From positions 1 through 41,525 of IMG/VR virus record IMGVR_UViG_3300035199_000310: DNA of 41,525 nt; one strand, 5' to 3'. Source of the stretch: a virus. Positions 6,230 through 13,744 of this stretch are shown in pieces. The notes under the pieces are model-generated. The model made no database searches. It was not told the DNA's origin and saw only the letters and a list, made by a program, of their open reading frames with translations. Each line of letters opens with the position of its first letter. Position 1 is the first letter of the stretch. Made by a program: the position numbers and the translations under genes.

Positions 6230-6506
6230 CACGCACGGCTTGATCAAGGACAACACGAATGACAAGTCTATCTGCCAGACGGTTACCATGCTCAATCAGT
6301 ATGGGGGCGGTACGGTCGAGATGGTCTTCGAGCAGAGTTCTTGGTCGGATGGGGCGGTGAGCATCACCATGAAGAGCGATGGGCTGAAGGCGTCGGTGTC
6401 GGTGCATGATGTGGCGATCACGGCGCTGATCAATGCGCTCTGCCGGGTCAGGGAGTGGGCGCCGAAGCCTGAGGAGAAGAAGGAGGAGGAGAATGCTGAC
6501 GCTTGA
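6222..6506 (+). CDS. Hypothetical protein
   Basis: The 94-aa product starts at ATG 6222 with AAAGGAGGGC upstream and overlaps the previous gene by 8 bp. It is mixed alpha/beta with an acidic and lysine-rich tail (PKPEEKKEEENADA). No family was recognised. Its end overlaps the first gene of the duplicated pair by 14 bp. Confidence 0.7.
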   Translation: MISTHGLIKDNTNDKSICQTVTMLNQYGGGTVEMVFEQSSWSDGAVSITMKSDGLKASVSVHDVAITALINALCRVREWAPKPEEKKEEENADA

Positions 6507-6612
6507 AGAGCGGGATGAGCTGGTCAAGGCGCTGAAGAATGGGGAGACATTCGTTTCTGATAGCGCGTACTGGAAGGGGTGCGACTACGGGCCGGCGGCG
6601 GCGATCCCCTGA
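6493..6612 (+). CDS. 39-aa protein, copy 1 of duplicated small gene A
   Basis: The ATG at 6493 has AGGAGGAGG just upstream, inside the previous gene. The core NGETFVSDSAYW (about residues 16-27) matches NGETFVSSSAFW in the protein at 6830-6982, and both end in AIP. The stop abuts the GTG of gene B in both copies. Family and function are unknown. Confidence 0.6.
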   Translation: MLTLEERDELVKALKNGETFVSDSAYWKGCDYGPAAAIP

Positions 6613-6840
6613 GTGACACTCAAGCTCTGCGAGTTGCGCGGAGATACGCTGACGCCCTGGGACGATCGCGCCGATTCTGTGTCCAATTGGAGGCCATCGT
6701 TGAGGGCGCTGGGTGCTTCTCTCGATGGCTGGCGCGGAAGGCCAGGCCGTAGCGCCCTTGAGCCGTACAGCTACCTCGATTGGTCTGATGAGACACTCAT
6801 CGAATGCCTTGGAGAAATGGAGGCCCCCGATGCCGAGTAG
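6613..6840 (+). CDS. 75-aa protein, copy 1 of duplicated small gene B
   Basis: The gene starts with GTG immediately after the stop of gene A (TGA then GTG). It opens MTLKLCELRGDTLTPWD; the second copy at 6983 opens MTLRLCELRGAKLIKWS. The first 40 nt are nearly identical between copies, while the rest has diverged. Small, soluble, no known domain. Confidence 0.6.
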   Translation: MTLKLCELRGDTLTPWDDRADSVSNWRPSLRALGASLDGWRGRPGRSALEPYSYLDWSDETLIECLGEMEAPDAE

Positions 6841-6982
6841 ATTGACGGAGGTGGAGGCAAATGCCCTCGCCCAAATGCTTGAGAACGGCGAGACGTTTGT
6901 CTCTTCCTCAGCCTTCTGGCTGAGCAAGGAAAGTAGGGAGCGCTATAGCGACTCCATTGAAAACGAGGAGGCAATCCCATGA
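6830..6982 (+). CDS. 50-aa protein, copy 2 of duplicated small gene A
   Basis: The ATG at 6830 overlaps the end of gene B copy 1 and is preceded by ATGGAGG. The product opens MPSRLTEVEANALAQMLENG and then carries the shared NGETFVSSSAFW. It is about ten residues longer than copy 1 between the shared core and the AIP end. Confidence 0.6.
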   Translation: MPSRLTEVEANALAQMLENGETFVSSSAFWLSKESRERYSDSIENEEAIP

Positions 6983-7258
6983 GTGACGCTGCGGCTCTGC
7001 GAGTTGCGTGGGGCGAAGCTGATCAAGTGGAGTGGGCAGATGACGCACCAGGATGGGTTTGAGACCGTGAGCCGGAGCTTTGACTTCGACTCCAGCTCCA
7101 ACGAGCTGTGGTTGAATGTGGTAAGGGCGCTGCGAGATGCGGCGGGAATCGTCTACGATGATTACGACACAGTTAAACGCGAGGTGACGGATTACTTCGC
7201 TATGGAGGAGACGGATTTGGCAGGCGTCCTTCGGAATCCCCATCCTCGCCACCTATAG
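6983..7258 (+). CDS. 91-aa protein, copy 2 of duplicated small gene B
   Basis: The GTG start directly follows the stop of gene A copy 2, the same junction as in copy 1. It opens MTLRLCELRGAKLIKW and then diverges into an acidic, helical C-terminal part. The stop codon TAG is the first part of the outer arm of inverted-repeat element 2. Function is unknown. Confidence 0.65.
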   Translation: MTLRLCELRGAKLIKWSGQMTHQDGFETVSRSFDFDSSSNELWLNVVRALRDAAGIVYDDYDTVKREVTDYFAMEETDLAGVLRNPHPRHL

Positions 7259-7463
7259 GCACCTTTCGACCTATTGGAATTGACGCAAAACGGGGCGGCG
7301 ACTGGACTTACGGCGGTTTCTGGCCGAAACGTGATTCTGGTCGTCGCCCCGATCGTCGGGGGGTGCTCTCTGGTCGGCTGGAAAAACACGGAAAGCGGCG
7401 AAATCGCGGTAAGTCGTTTGTTGACGGACGATTGCGGCGATTGAATAGGTCGAAAGGTTCCTA
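7256..7463. repeat. Inverted-repeat element 2 (208 bp)
   Basis: TAGGCACCTTTCGACCTATT at 7256-7275 is matched, with one mismatch, by the reverse complement of 7444-7463. As in element 1 (1089-1225), an ACTTAC box lies 50 bp inside the left end (7306-7311) and its complement GTAAGT 49 bp inside the right end (7409-7414). The ACTTAC flanks also match imperfectly (ACTTACGGCGGTTTC against ACTTACCGCGATTTC). Between the boxes is a nested hairpin region (GTTTC-TGGCC-GAAAC, and GGGGCGGCGAC against GTCGTCGCCCC). No gene is present. It immediately precedes the replication block. Confidence 0.8.
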
Positions 7464-7477
7464 ATAGGAGCACGGCG

Positions 7478-7690
7478 ATGGTTTCAAACTTACGGGGGAG
7501 GGAACCCCGGAGTCGGCGGGTAGAGTTTCTGTTGAATCGCTCTGAGCTGGAGTCGGTTGAGCTGGCCGCCTCTGAGCAGGATTGTCCAGTTGCTCATGTC
7601 ATCAGGGCCGCTTTGCGCGCATACCTACCAGAGAGAGATGGCCGTGGGGCATACCGGAGAAAAAGCAAAGCGAAGAAGAAAACTTCTTAA
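7478..7690 (+). CDS. Ribbon-helix-helix-like small protein
   Basis: The 70-aa product follows AATAGGAG. Residues about 14-50 (RVEFLLNRSELESVELAASE... VAHVIRAALRAYL) have the strand-helix-helix pattern of Arc/CopG-type DNA-binding proteins. The C-terminus is very basic (YRRKSKAKKKTS). It begins 15 bp after the end of inverted-repeat element 2, so it may bind there and regulate its own operon. That link is inference. It overlaps the next gene by 53 bp. Confidence 0.6.
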   Translation: MVSNLRGREPRSRRVEFLLNRSELESVELAASEQDCPVAHVIRAALRAYLPERDGRGAYRRKSKAKKKTS

Positions 7691-8015
7691 GACTGTGCGC
7701 CTACTTAGGGTCTTCGTATCCCCTAAAGATGGGCGCTCAGTCCATGTGCGGATTACGGACGATGTCCCCAATGATCGGCTCGGCGACTGCACGCAGCGCA
7801 AAGACTACTACCTGATTCGTTTAAACAAGTCCGTTATCGAGAACTCACCCGATGCCGTTTACCTAGTGCTTGCCCACGAGTGGGCGCATGTAATCGCCTG
7901 GGAATCTGGCAGCTACGATCATGGCGACAGTTGGGGTCTTGCCATTGCTCGGTGCTGGCGGGTAATAGCAGGAGAAATCAACGCGGGGGATTTACACAAT
8001 GTTGCAGTGGATTAG
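7638..8015 (+). CDS. Small HExxH metallopeptidase-like protein
   Basis: The best start is ATG 7638 (125 aa) behind GAGAGAG; the frame is open further upstream but would overlap the preceding gene heavily. The motif HEWAH at residues 80-84 and a third histidine at 96 (DHGDSWG) give the HExxH...HxxxW layout of gluzincin/SprT-like mini-peptidases. The N-terminus is basic (KAKRRRKLLK). It is the second zinc peptidase of the window, sits directly before PrimPol and overlaps it by 17 bp. Substrate is unknown. Confidence 0.75.
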   Translation: MAVGHTGEKAKRRRKLLKTVRLLRVFVSPKDGRSVHVRITDDVPNDRLGDCTQRKDYYLIRLNKSVIENSPDAVYLVLAHEWAHVIAWESGSYDHGDSWGLAIARCWRVIAGEINAGDLHNVAVD

Positions 8016-9564
8016 TCTAAGTGAGATGGGCTATTGGGTTTTCCCTACCCGAAACCGGCAGAAGTACCCCACTACACTTAACAATAAAAAGTGGGACGCA
8101 TTCATTGAGGACAATGACCAAGAGCTGCTCCATGCCCACCTTCTCCATGAGACTGGCACCGGAGCGGCCCTCTGCCCCCAACCGGCGGACAAGGTCGGAC
8201 TACTCATACTCGATCTGGATACATACGGTATGGCCTTCGATGATCTGTGGCCCCATGTATGTCCAGGCGAGAAACCCGAGAAGTCTCTGCTGGTGATAGG
8301 CTCACCTAGCGGCGGCTACCATCTCTGGTTTAAACTCCCCGAAGGCGTGAACGCTGATCGTTTGCCTGCCACGTTTGATTTCGGGGAGGGGGTGACTGGG
8401 GAGGTCAGGGCATCGTCAAAAGCGCGCCGCCTCATCATGCTCCCTGGTTCTCTAGTCGTGAATAAGAATGGAAAGCCTGCCAAGTATCGTATCTTGCAGG
8501 GCGAGCTAGATCCCGCTACTCTTTCACTGCCGCCTACCTCGCTGATGACCCGGCTCATTGCTCGGAAAGATCAAGGTAAGGCAAGCGAAGGGAATCAGCC
8601 CACCGAGGTGCTGCACTTCATTGAGATGTTAGAGCACTTGGAAGGCGTAAAACCAGGGGATCGAAACAACTTCATCGCTCGGGTGGGGCAGATCATGGGG
8701 CGTTTACACCCCGGAAAGAGCCTAGTCCCAGAGCTAGTGAACGCTGTTTGGAAACAACTCCACCCAAAACTAGGCCCTGACTTTGAAGAAAAGGAGTTCC
8801 GTATCGCGGTGAACTCTGGCTGGTCAACCGGGAGCAAGAACGCCGAGAAGTACCAGGCCAAAGAGAAGCACCCCAGCGTTTCGGATGTCAGAGCAGAGTG
8901 TGAGGGGATTTTTTCCGGTGTGCCCTGGCTGGTAGAGGTCCGGGACAGCACCGGAAAGACTAAAGAGTGGATGGTTGGGTTCGGCGGGTCAGCCAAGCGG
9001 CGTCACGAAGCTCGGCGGGTCACCCATCTGGGTAATTTAAACGACATCCTTCCTACGCTTACCCGATTATCCAGCGCTAGTCTTGATACCGTGGCACGAT
9101 CTCCGTTATTTATCCAACCAGGTTGGGCTAAAGTATTGGAGTATATGCTCAGTACCGAGAAGGCTGTGGATCAACTAGGTATCCCACCGGAAGAGCGGTT
9201 CTGGGAATTGCTTGAGGAGTGGTCTAGAATTTCTGCGGGAGATTTGCTATTTATTGAGGCTTGGACAGAGCGGAGGCCGCTAGGAGCATCGACCGCCTTC
9301 GTTGTCTGGCCGCTCACAGAAGAACAGCCACCTTCACTGGTCATCCCTCCGCTGCTTCAGGAAACAATGCTGACCCAGCTAGGTGATATACCCAAAGCAA
9401 AGCGCTTGGTATCGAAACACTTGTTACAGAAAACTCTAGTGGGCATGCGATCAGGCCAAAAGGTTTGGGTGTGCCCTTTGTCTCAACTGCAACCGGAAAC
9501 GCAAGAATACATCGGCGCGCAGTATGAGCATTTTGTTACCCGCAAGGATTCTGAGGAGAAGTAA
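7999..9564 (+). CDS. PrimPol-type primase-polymerase
   Basis: This 521-aa protein has an N-terminal bifunctional primase/polymerase domain (about residues 1-190): LLILDLDTYG with the catalytic D72xD74, SPSGGYHLWF with H108, then GEVRASSKARRLIMLPGS and NGKPAKYRI, in the family order. The third acidic position looks like E135. The C-terminal 330 residues have no Walker A motif, so this is not a primase-helicase fusion of the usual kind. It should make primers, and perhaps extend them, for the polymerase encoded downstream. GGGGA precedes the ATG. Confidence 0.88.
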   Translation: MLQWISLSEMGYWVFPTRNRQKYPTTLNNKKWDAFIEDNDQELLHAHLLHETGTGAALCPQPADKVGLLILDLDTYGMAFDDLWPHVCPGEKPEKSLLVIGSPSGGYHLWFKLPEGVNADRLPATFDFGEGVTGEVRASSKARRLIMLPGSLVVNKNGKPAKYRILQGELDPATLSLPPTSLMTRLIARKDQGKASEGNQPTEVLHFIEMLEHLEGVKPGDRNNFIARVGQIMGRLHPGKSLVPELVNAVWKQLHPKLGPDFEEKEFRIAVNSGWSTGSKNAEKYQAKEKHPSVSDVRAECEGIFSGVPWLVEVRDSTGKTKEWMVGFGGSAKRRHEARRVTHLGNLNDILPTLTRLSSASLDTVARSPLFIQPGWAKVLEYMLSTEKAVDQLGIPPEERFWELLEEWSRISAGDLLFIEAWTERRPLGASTAFVVWPLTEEQPPSLVIPPLLQETMLTQLGDIPKAKRLVSKHLLQKTLVGMRSGQKVWVCPLSQLQPETQEYIGAQYEHFVTRKDSEEK

Positions 9565-9785
9565 TGGCTGCAAGGAAAAAGAAGACCGCCAACAAGAAGA
9601 AGGCGATTAAGTCTAATGATGATGAACCCTCAAGCCATGCGTTGATGGCACCCGTCCCCGATGCCCTTTGGGAAGACTTCGCCGTTTTCCGTAAGCAGCG
9701 GAAGGAGAACCGCGCGTTCCCCTGGACTGTTCGGGACTGCGTGGAGATCATGCTGACTGATTACCTGGAAAAGTACGGGGAGTAA
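9564..9785 (+). CDS. Small basic protein, possibly RHH-like
   Basis: The 73-aa product starts in a TAATG overlap with the PrimPol stop and has GAGGAG upstream. The N-terminus is a Lys/Ala tail (AARKKKTANKKKAIKS). Residues about 30-72 (VPDALWEDFAVFRKQRKENR... VRDCVEIMLTDYLEKYG) could form a ribbon-helix-helix-type fold. It may bind nucleic acid. No family was recognised firmly. Confidence 0.6.
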   Translation: MAARKKKTANKKKAIKSNDDEPSSHALMAPVPDALWEDFAVFRKQRKENRAFPWTVRDCVEIMLTDYLEKYGE

Positions 9786-9787
9786 TC

Positions 9788-10072
9788 ATGCCTGATTTCC
9801 ATATCAATATGCCTATACAGGTAACGCTTGATGTGGAAGTTGATGCTGAAATGTTCCGACAGCGAGCCGCCCGTCTACTGAGCCACCATTGGCAAAGTGA
9901 GAGCGGCTCGCTGCATCCAGCAGCAGAAAACTTCCTGGTTGCAACCAAGCGGTTCGCCCGAGAGGCGGCTGCTTGGATCCTGGCATCAAACAAAGATAAC
10001 GTGGATTACAGCAGCGCCCGCGATGCGATTCCTGAAGAAACAATCAGGATCAGCATCAATGAAAAACACTAG
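9788..10072 (+). CDS. Hypothetical protein
   Basis: The 94-aa product has GGGGAG upstream and begins two bases after the previous stop. The start looks beta (FHINMPIQVTLDVEVDAE), followed by a helical middle (AAENFLVATKRFAREAAAW). No motif was recognised. The end overlaps the start of the small membrane protein by 14 bp. Confidence 0.6.
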   Translation: MPDFHINMPIQVTLDVEVDAEMFRQRAARLLSHHWQSESGSLHPAAENFLVATKRFAREAAAWILASNKDNVDYSSARDAIPEETIRISINEKH

Positions 10073-10187
10073 TCAACTACCCAATCCATACATAAATGGA
10101 CCAGCCCGCCTCGGTTGCAGTGTCGCACTCCTTGCTTTCGTCTTGGGCTGGTTCCTGATTGGGCTTATTTGGATTCTGTTTACATGA
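10059..10187 (+). CDS. 42-aa membrane peptide
   Basis: The ATG at 10059 overlaps the previous gene. A polar N-terminus (MKNTSQLPNPYINGPARLG) is followed by a strong hydrophobic span of about 21 residues to the C-terminus (VALLAFVLGWFLIGLIWILF). This is a clear one-pass membrane peptide. The upstream ribosome site is weak (ATCAGGATCAGC). Role is unknown. Confidence 0.55.
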   Translation: MKNTSQLPNPYINGPARLGCSVALLAFVLGWFLIGLIWILFT

Positions 10188-10196
10188 AAGGAACCA

Positions 10197-11324
10197 ATGG
10201 GGCGCAAATTACCCAAAATCATTGCGGTAGACGGCCCTCCGGGTACAGGTAAGACCAGAACAATCATCGAAAAGGCGGCCAAGTGGGGCCACAAGTCTGC
10301 CGTTGTCACCTACACAAACGATGCTGCCGGGGTGCTCCATACACGAGCCCCCAATCTTCTGGCGGGGACCGTCTACTCCCTGACCTGGCCCTATGTAAAA
10401 CCATTCGTCCAAGGTAGCCAGATACGAACCGCTACCGGGAACCAGGCGTACAGCACCCGACGAATTCACCACCTATTCGACCCGGCGCTTGTTCAATACA
10501 CCAACGACGCTCCCAGCAACAAGCCACCCACCAGACAGGATGACCTGGCGAAGCAACTGCACGCATGGTCGGGGGGCGTGCCTCCGTTTAAACTAGAGCA
10601 TGAGCACCCTAAGGGTTCGCTTAAGTACGTCCTACCGCTCGCCCGATGGGTCGAAGCCGGTACGCCAATCCCTGAGACGGAGCAGCTAGACCAGATCGCT
10701 ATTGATGAAGCTCAAGATATGTCTTGGGTAGAGCTTCGGGCGGCGGTTGCCTTGGTAAAGGCTAGTGGGTCTGTTGTTGCTTACGGCGACCCAGGACAAT
10801 CCATCTTCGGAACCGCGAAGGGCATTCTCGGTGGGGCGCTGCCGCCGCTCTGGACACTGGCAGACGAGAAGCTAATCATGGAGACCGGCTACCGGGTAGG
10901 CGACCCAACTGCTACGGTCGCTGCCCGTGTACTGCATAGCTACTACGATCGCCCTGCCAAAACTTTCAGGGCATCCCATAAAACTGAAATCTTAGCTTGG
11001 GACAATCGAATTAGGCCACTCCGGGGGCTGGTGCTTGGCTACTCAAGGCGGGCCGTGGCCAAGGCTTTCCGCAACTGGGGCCTAACACGCACCGGGATTG
11101 TTCCTAACGTAGCGGCGGCGAACAAGGAACTGGTCCTCTCGACTGGGCACGCTGCCAAGGGCGCCGAGGCAGATGACGTTTACATTCTCCCCTGGTCTAG
11201 AATAGCGCTCGCCCGATTTGAGCGCCGTGACCCTGAGACGATTCGCCTATTCTATGTAATGCTCACTAGGGCAAGGCGGCGCGTATTCCTGCCCAGGACA
11301 ATAAAAGCTAGGCTTCCGCTGTGA
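10197..11324 (+). CDS. Compact superfamily 1 (UvrD/Rep-like) helicase
   Basis: The 375-aa protein starts behind AAAGGA. It has Walker A GPPGTGKT (13-20), motif II DEAQD (170-174), motif III-like GDPGQSIF (197-204), GYR (about 231) and motif VI-like FYVMLTRARRRVFL near the C-terminus, so a full SF1A motor. It is about half the length of UvrD/Rep (about 670-720 aa), having lost most of the 1B/2B inserts. It lies between PrimPol and the polymerase. No DnaB-type replicative helicase was seen, so it may be the main fork helicase or a recombination helicase. Confidence 0.88.
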   Translation: MGRKLPKIIAVDGPPGTGKTRTIIEKAAKWGHKSAVVTYTNDAAGVLHTRAPNLLAGTVYSLTWPYVKPFVQGSQIRTATGNQAYSTRRIHHLFDPALVQYTNDAPSNKPPTRQDDLAKQLHAWSGGVPPFKLEHEHPKGSLKYVLPLARWVEAGTPIPETEQLDQIAIDEAQDMSWVELRAAVALVKASGSVVAYGDPGQSIFGTAKGILGGALPPLWTLADEKLIMETGYRVGDPTATVAARVLHSYYDRPAKTFRASHKTEILAWDNRIRPLRGLVLGYSRRAVAKAFRNWGLTRTGIVPNVAAANKELVLSTGHAAKGAEADDVYILPWSRIALARFERRDPETIRLFYVMLTRARRRVFLPRTIKARLPL

Positions 11325-11854
11325 TTAACTACTACCAAACGCTCCTAGCAGAGCAGTTAAAGACCCAGTGGCGCCGCGTTTACACACGACCACTGAAGAC
11401 GGATAGCCATTGGGACAAATTGCCCCAAGCAGTGAAACCAGTGCGCCCTAGTATGGAGCGAGCAGTCTTCGCTTCCTGCAAGTGGCGACGAAGGGGCTAT
11501 CTAATCACACTGACTCCAAGAGATTTTCTAACTCTTGCTGGCGGGTACGCCCTAACTAAAGCAACCAGAACGCTGCTCAAGGAGAGATTAGAGCGCGGCC
11601 TAGCCTGGGCACCGCTCGTGCTATCACTGCGCAGCACCGAGGCGCCAGCACAGGTTAGCGCACCGGCTAGGTCTGAATTAGAGATTGCTTCCTTTCTACT
11701 AGAGCGCGGCCAAGAAAATATCCGAGTACAGGTACTCCACACTGACAACGAGCCAGCCAACCGAGTGTGTTTAAACTACATGAGGGAGCACGGGCTGGTG
11801 CCGCTCTCCGGTAGTGGGATCGTCACTCTGGAAAAAGTGGAGGTCACGCTATGA
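11321..11854 (+). CDS. Hypothetical protein of the replication block
   Basis: This 177-aa protein starts with GTG in an overlap with the helicase stop (GTGA) and overlaps the polymerase start by 4 bp. It is basic and probably alpha/beta. The middle (YLITLTPRDFLTLAGGYALTKATRTLLKE) and the C-terminal half have no motif I recognise. Its position between helicase and polymerase, with translational coupling on both sides, suggests a replication accessory role (inference). Confidence 0.65.
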   Translation: MINYYQTLLAEQLKTQWRRVYTRPLKTDSHWDKLPQAVKPVRPSMERAVFASCKWRRRGYLITLTPRDFLTLAGGYALTKATRTLLKERLERGLAWAPLVLSLRSTEAPAQVSAPARSELEIASFLLERGQENIRVQVLHTDNEPANRVCLNYMREHGLVPLSGSGIVTLEKVEVTL

Positions 11855-13527
11855 ATTGTTTAGAGGTTCATGCTCACCGCCCTACCGAACGAGGGTTTAA
11901 AGACCTTCTGTCGAAAGACTTGGAGCGGGCGTGGGTGCTGGACACTGAGACCAACGGTCTAGATGTCGTAGGGCACGAAGCGCCGCATAAGGCTTTTTGG
12001 ATTGGCCTCATGCCGATGGGTAGCCCGCATGTCTTCATCTTGACTAGAGAAGAATTCGATGATTGGGGTATCAAAGAACTACTCGAACATCGAAGACTTA
12101 TAGGGCACAACCTACGCTTCGACCTCCATGCACTCGGGCTGAATCCGAAACGAGCCTGGGTAGATACGATGCTGGCATCCTACTACCGGCATACTACAGG
12201 GCGTCACAGCATGGATCATATCGCGTCGGTGAAGGGCTGGCACAAGATCGCAACCCCTGATCTACTCAAGCGAGGGCTCATTCACGATATCCCAGATCAA
12301 GAGCTGATCAGGTACTTGGCGGACGACTGCCTCATCACCGCACGAATGGCCAAGACTCTTCAAGTAGAGCGGGCTGTCGAGGACTACGAAACCGAGCGGG
12401 CTGTTTACCAGATGGAGCGCCGAGGGATGCGGCTGCTTCCTGAGAAGATGCGCATAGTTAGTGTAAAGCTGGACAAGTTAATTGTAGCTGGAGAGAAGCC
12501 TCTCCGTGAGGCAGGGATGGCCGGTAATCTGAATTCAGCTACCCAAGTGGGTGAGTGGCTGATCGCCAATGGCAGGCGGCTCCCTTACACCACTGGTGGG
12601 AGGCCAAGCACGACCAAAATTGTCCTACAAAAGCTGGCTGACGAAGGCGATCCACTGGCGCAGATACTCATTGACTGGCGAAAGCTGATCAAGCTCCGCA
12701 CCAGCTTCATCGGGCCACTACCGAAACTCGCCCAGGGAGATATCTTATACCCGCGAACCAGCACCACCCGGACTGCGACAGGGCGCTTTGCGTGCAATTC
12801 ACCTAACCTACAGCAGATCCCCAAGCGTGGGCCGCTGGGCAAGGACATCCGTAGCTGCCTAACCTCGAAGGACCGCACGGGAGTTACTGCTTGTGACTTT
12901 TCGCAAGTAGAGCTTCGCGTAGCGGCCTCTTTTGCGGAGGAGCCAGTTCTCTTAGAGGCATTCGCCACTAATAGATGCCCTCACACTGAGGTAGCAGCCA
13001 AGATGCTTGGCAAGCTGCCCGAAGCGATCACGCCTGATGAGAGGTTCAGAGCAAAAGCGGTTAACTTCGGTATCTTGAATGGTATGGGAGCGAAGCGGCT
13101 GGCGCTGGAATTGAAATCAGACAAGACGGTAGCTAAGCGCTTCTTATCGGAGTACAAGCGAAACCTTCCCGCCCTCCATACTTGGATGGAGAAGGTTTGG
13201 CAGGAAGCGGATACTTACCGAATCGCCCGCACTGTATCGGGAAGGACTCGGATCTTCAGTAGTTTTGAAAAGACCAGGCCAGCGATTAGCGTGATGGTCC
13301 AAGGCTCCGCTGCGGAACTCATGCGACATGCTCTGGTCGCCGTAGAGAACGCCGGTTTAAACCCAATCCTCTCTGTCCATGACGAGATTCTAATTGGGGG
13401 AACGGGCCGAGGCGAAGAATTACGGGAAATCATGGTTGATGCAGCGAATGGCGCCTATAGTGATACTTTCAACAACGTCCAATTCCCAGCTTCCGCCCAG
13501 AGCGGAGAGACTTGGGGCGATGTCTAA
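11851..13527 (+). CDS. Family A DNA polymerase with 3'-5' exonuclease domain
   Basis: The 558-aa protein has exonuclease motifs D31xE33 (VLDTETNGLD), N87...D91 (GHNLRFDLHAL) and Y155xxxD159. The polymerase half has the TxTGRxxxxxPNLQQIP strip, motif A D349 in CDFSQVELR, motif B R398...K402...F406 and motif C HDE (D511, E512). It is compact and lacks the 5'-3' nuclease domain. In the O-helix NFGILNGMG, Asn410 stands where E. coli Pol I has Tyr766. It is presumably the replicase. The start is coupled to the upstream gene (ATGA). Confidence 0.95.
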   Translation: MNCLEVHAHRPTERGFKDLLSKDLERAWVLDTETNGLDVVGHEAPHKAFWIGLMPMGSPHVFILTREEFDDWGIKELLEHRRLIGHNLRFDLHALGLNPKRAWVDTMLASYYRHTTGRHSMDHIASVKGWHKIATPDLLKRGLIHDIPDQELIRYLADDCLITARMAKTLQVERAVEDYETERAVYQMERRGMRLLPEKMRIVSVKLDKLIVAGEKPLREAGMAGNLNSATQVGEWLIANGRRLPYTTGGRPSTTKIVLQKLADEGDPLAQILIDWRKLIKLRTSFIGPLPKLAQGDILYPRTSTTRTATGRFACNSPNLQQIPKRGPLGKDIRSCLTSKDRTGVTACDFSQVELRVAASFAEEPVLLEAFATNRCPHTEVAAKMLGKLPEAITPDERFRAKAVNFGILNGMGAKRLALELKSDKTVAKRFLSEYKRNLPALHTWMEKVWQEADTYRIARTVSGRTRIFSSFEKTRPAISVMVQGSAAELMRHALVAVENAGLNPILSVHDEILIGGTGRGEELREIMVDAANGAYSDTFNNVQFPASAQSGETWGDV

Positions 13528-13744
13528 CGAGCACGAAGAATCTATCGCCAATCTAATCGACCGGCGCGTTAGGGATGCGCTGGCGGAGATGGGCGACCGC
13601 CCACCCAGGGACAAGGAGGCCCTGGCTGGCACCGTAGAAAAGCTACTGCGGGCGAAGCCTATGGCAGCCGATCACGGTCTAGACCTCCTATCCATGCTCA
13701 AAAGTCTTGACCGAGGCCCTAAGCCTCTAGAGGAGAATGAATGA
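13520..13744 (+). CDS. Small hypothetical protein
   Basis: The 74-aa product starts at ATG 13520, overlapping the polymerase end by 8 bp, with GGAGAG upstream; the frame is open further back inside the polymerase gene, which is not used. It is helical and charged (HEESIANLIDRRVRDALAEM), with a possible second helix (ADHGLDLLSMLKSL). No family was recognised. Confidence 0.6.
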   Translation: MSNEHEESIANLIDRRVRDALAEMGDRPPRDKEALAGTVEKLLRAKPMAADHGLDLLSMLKSLDRGPKPLEENE

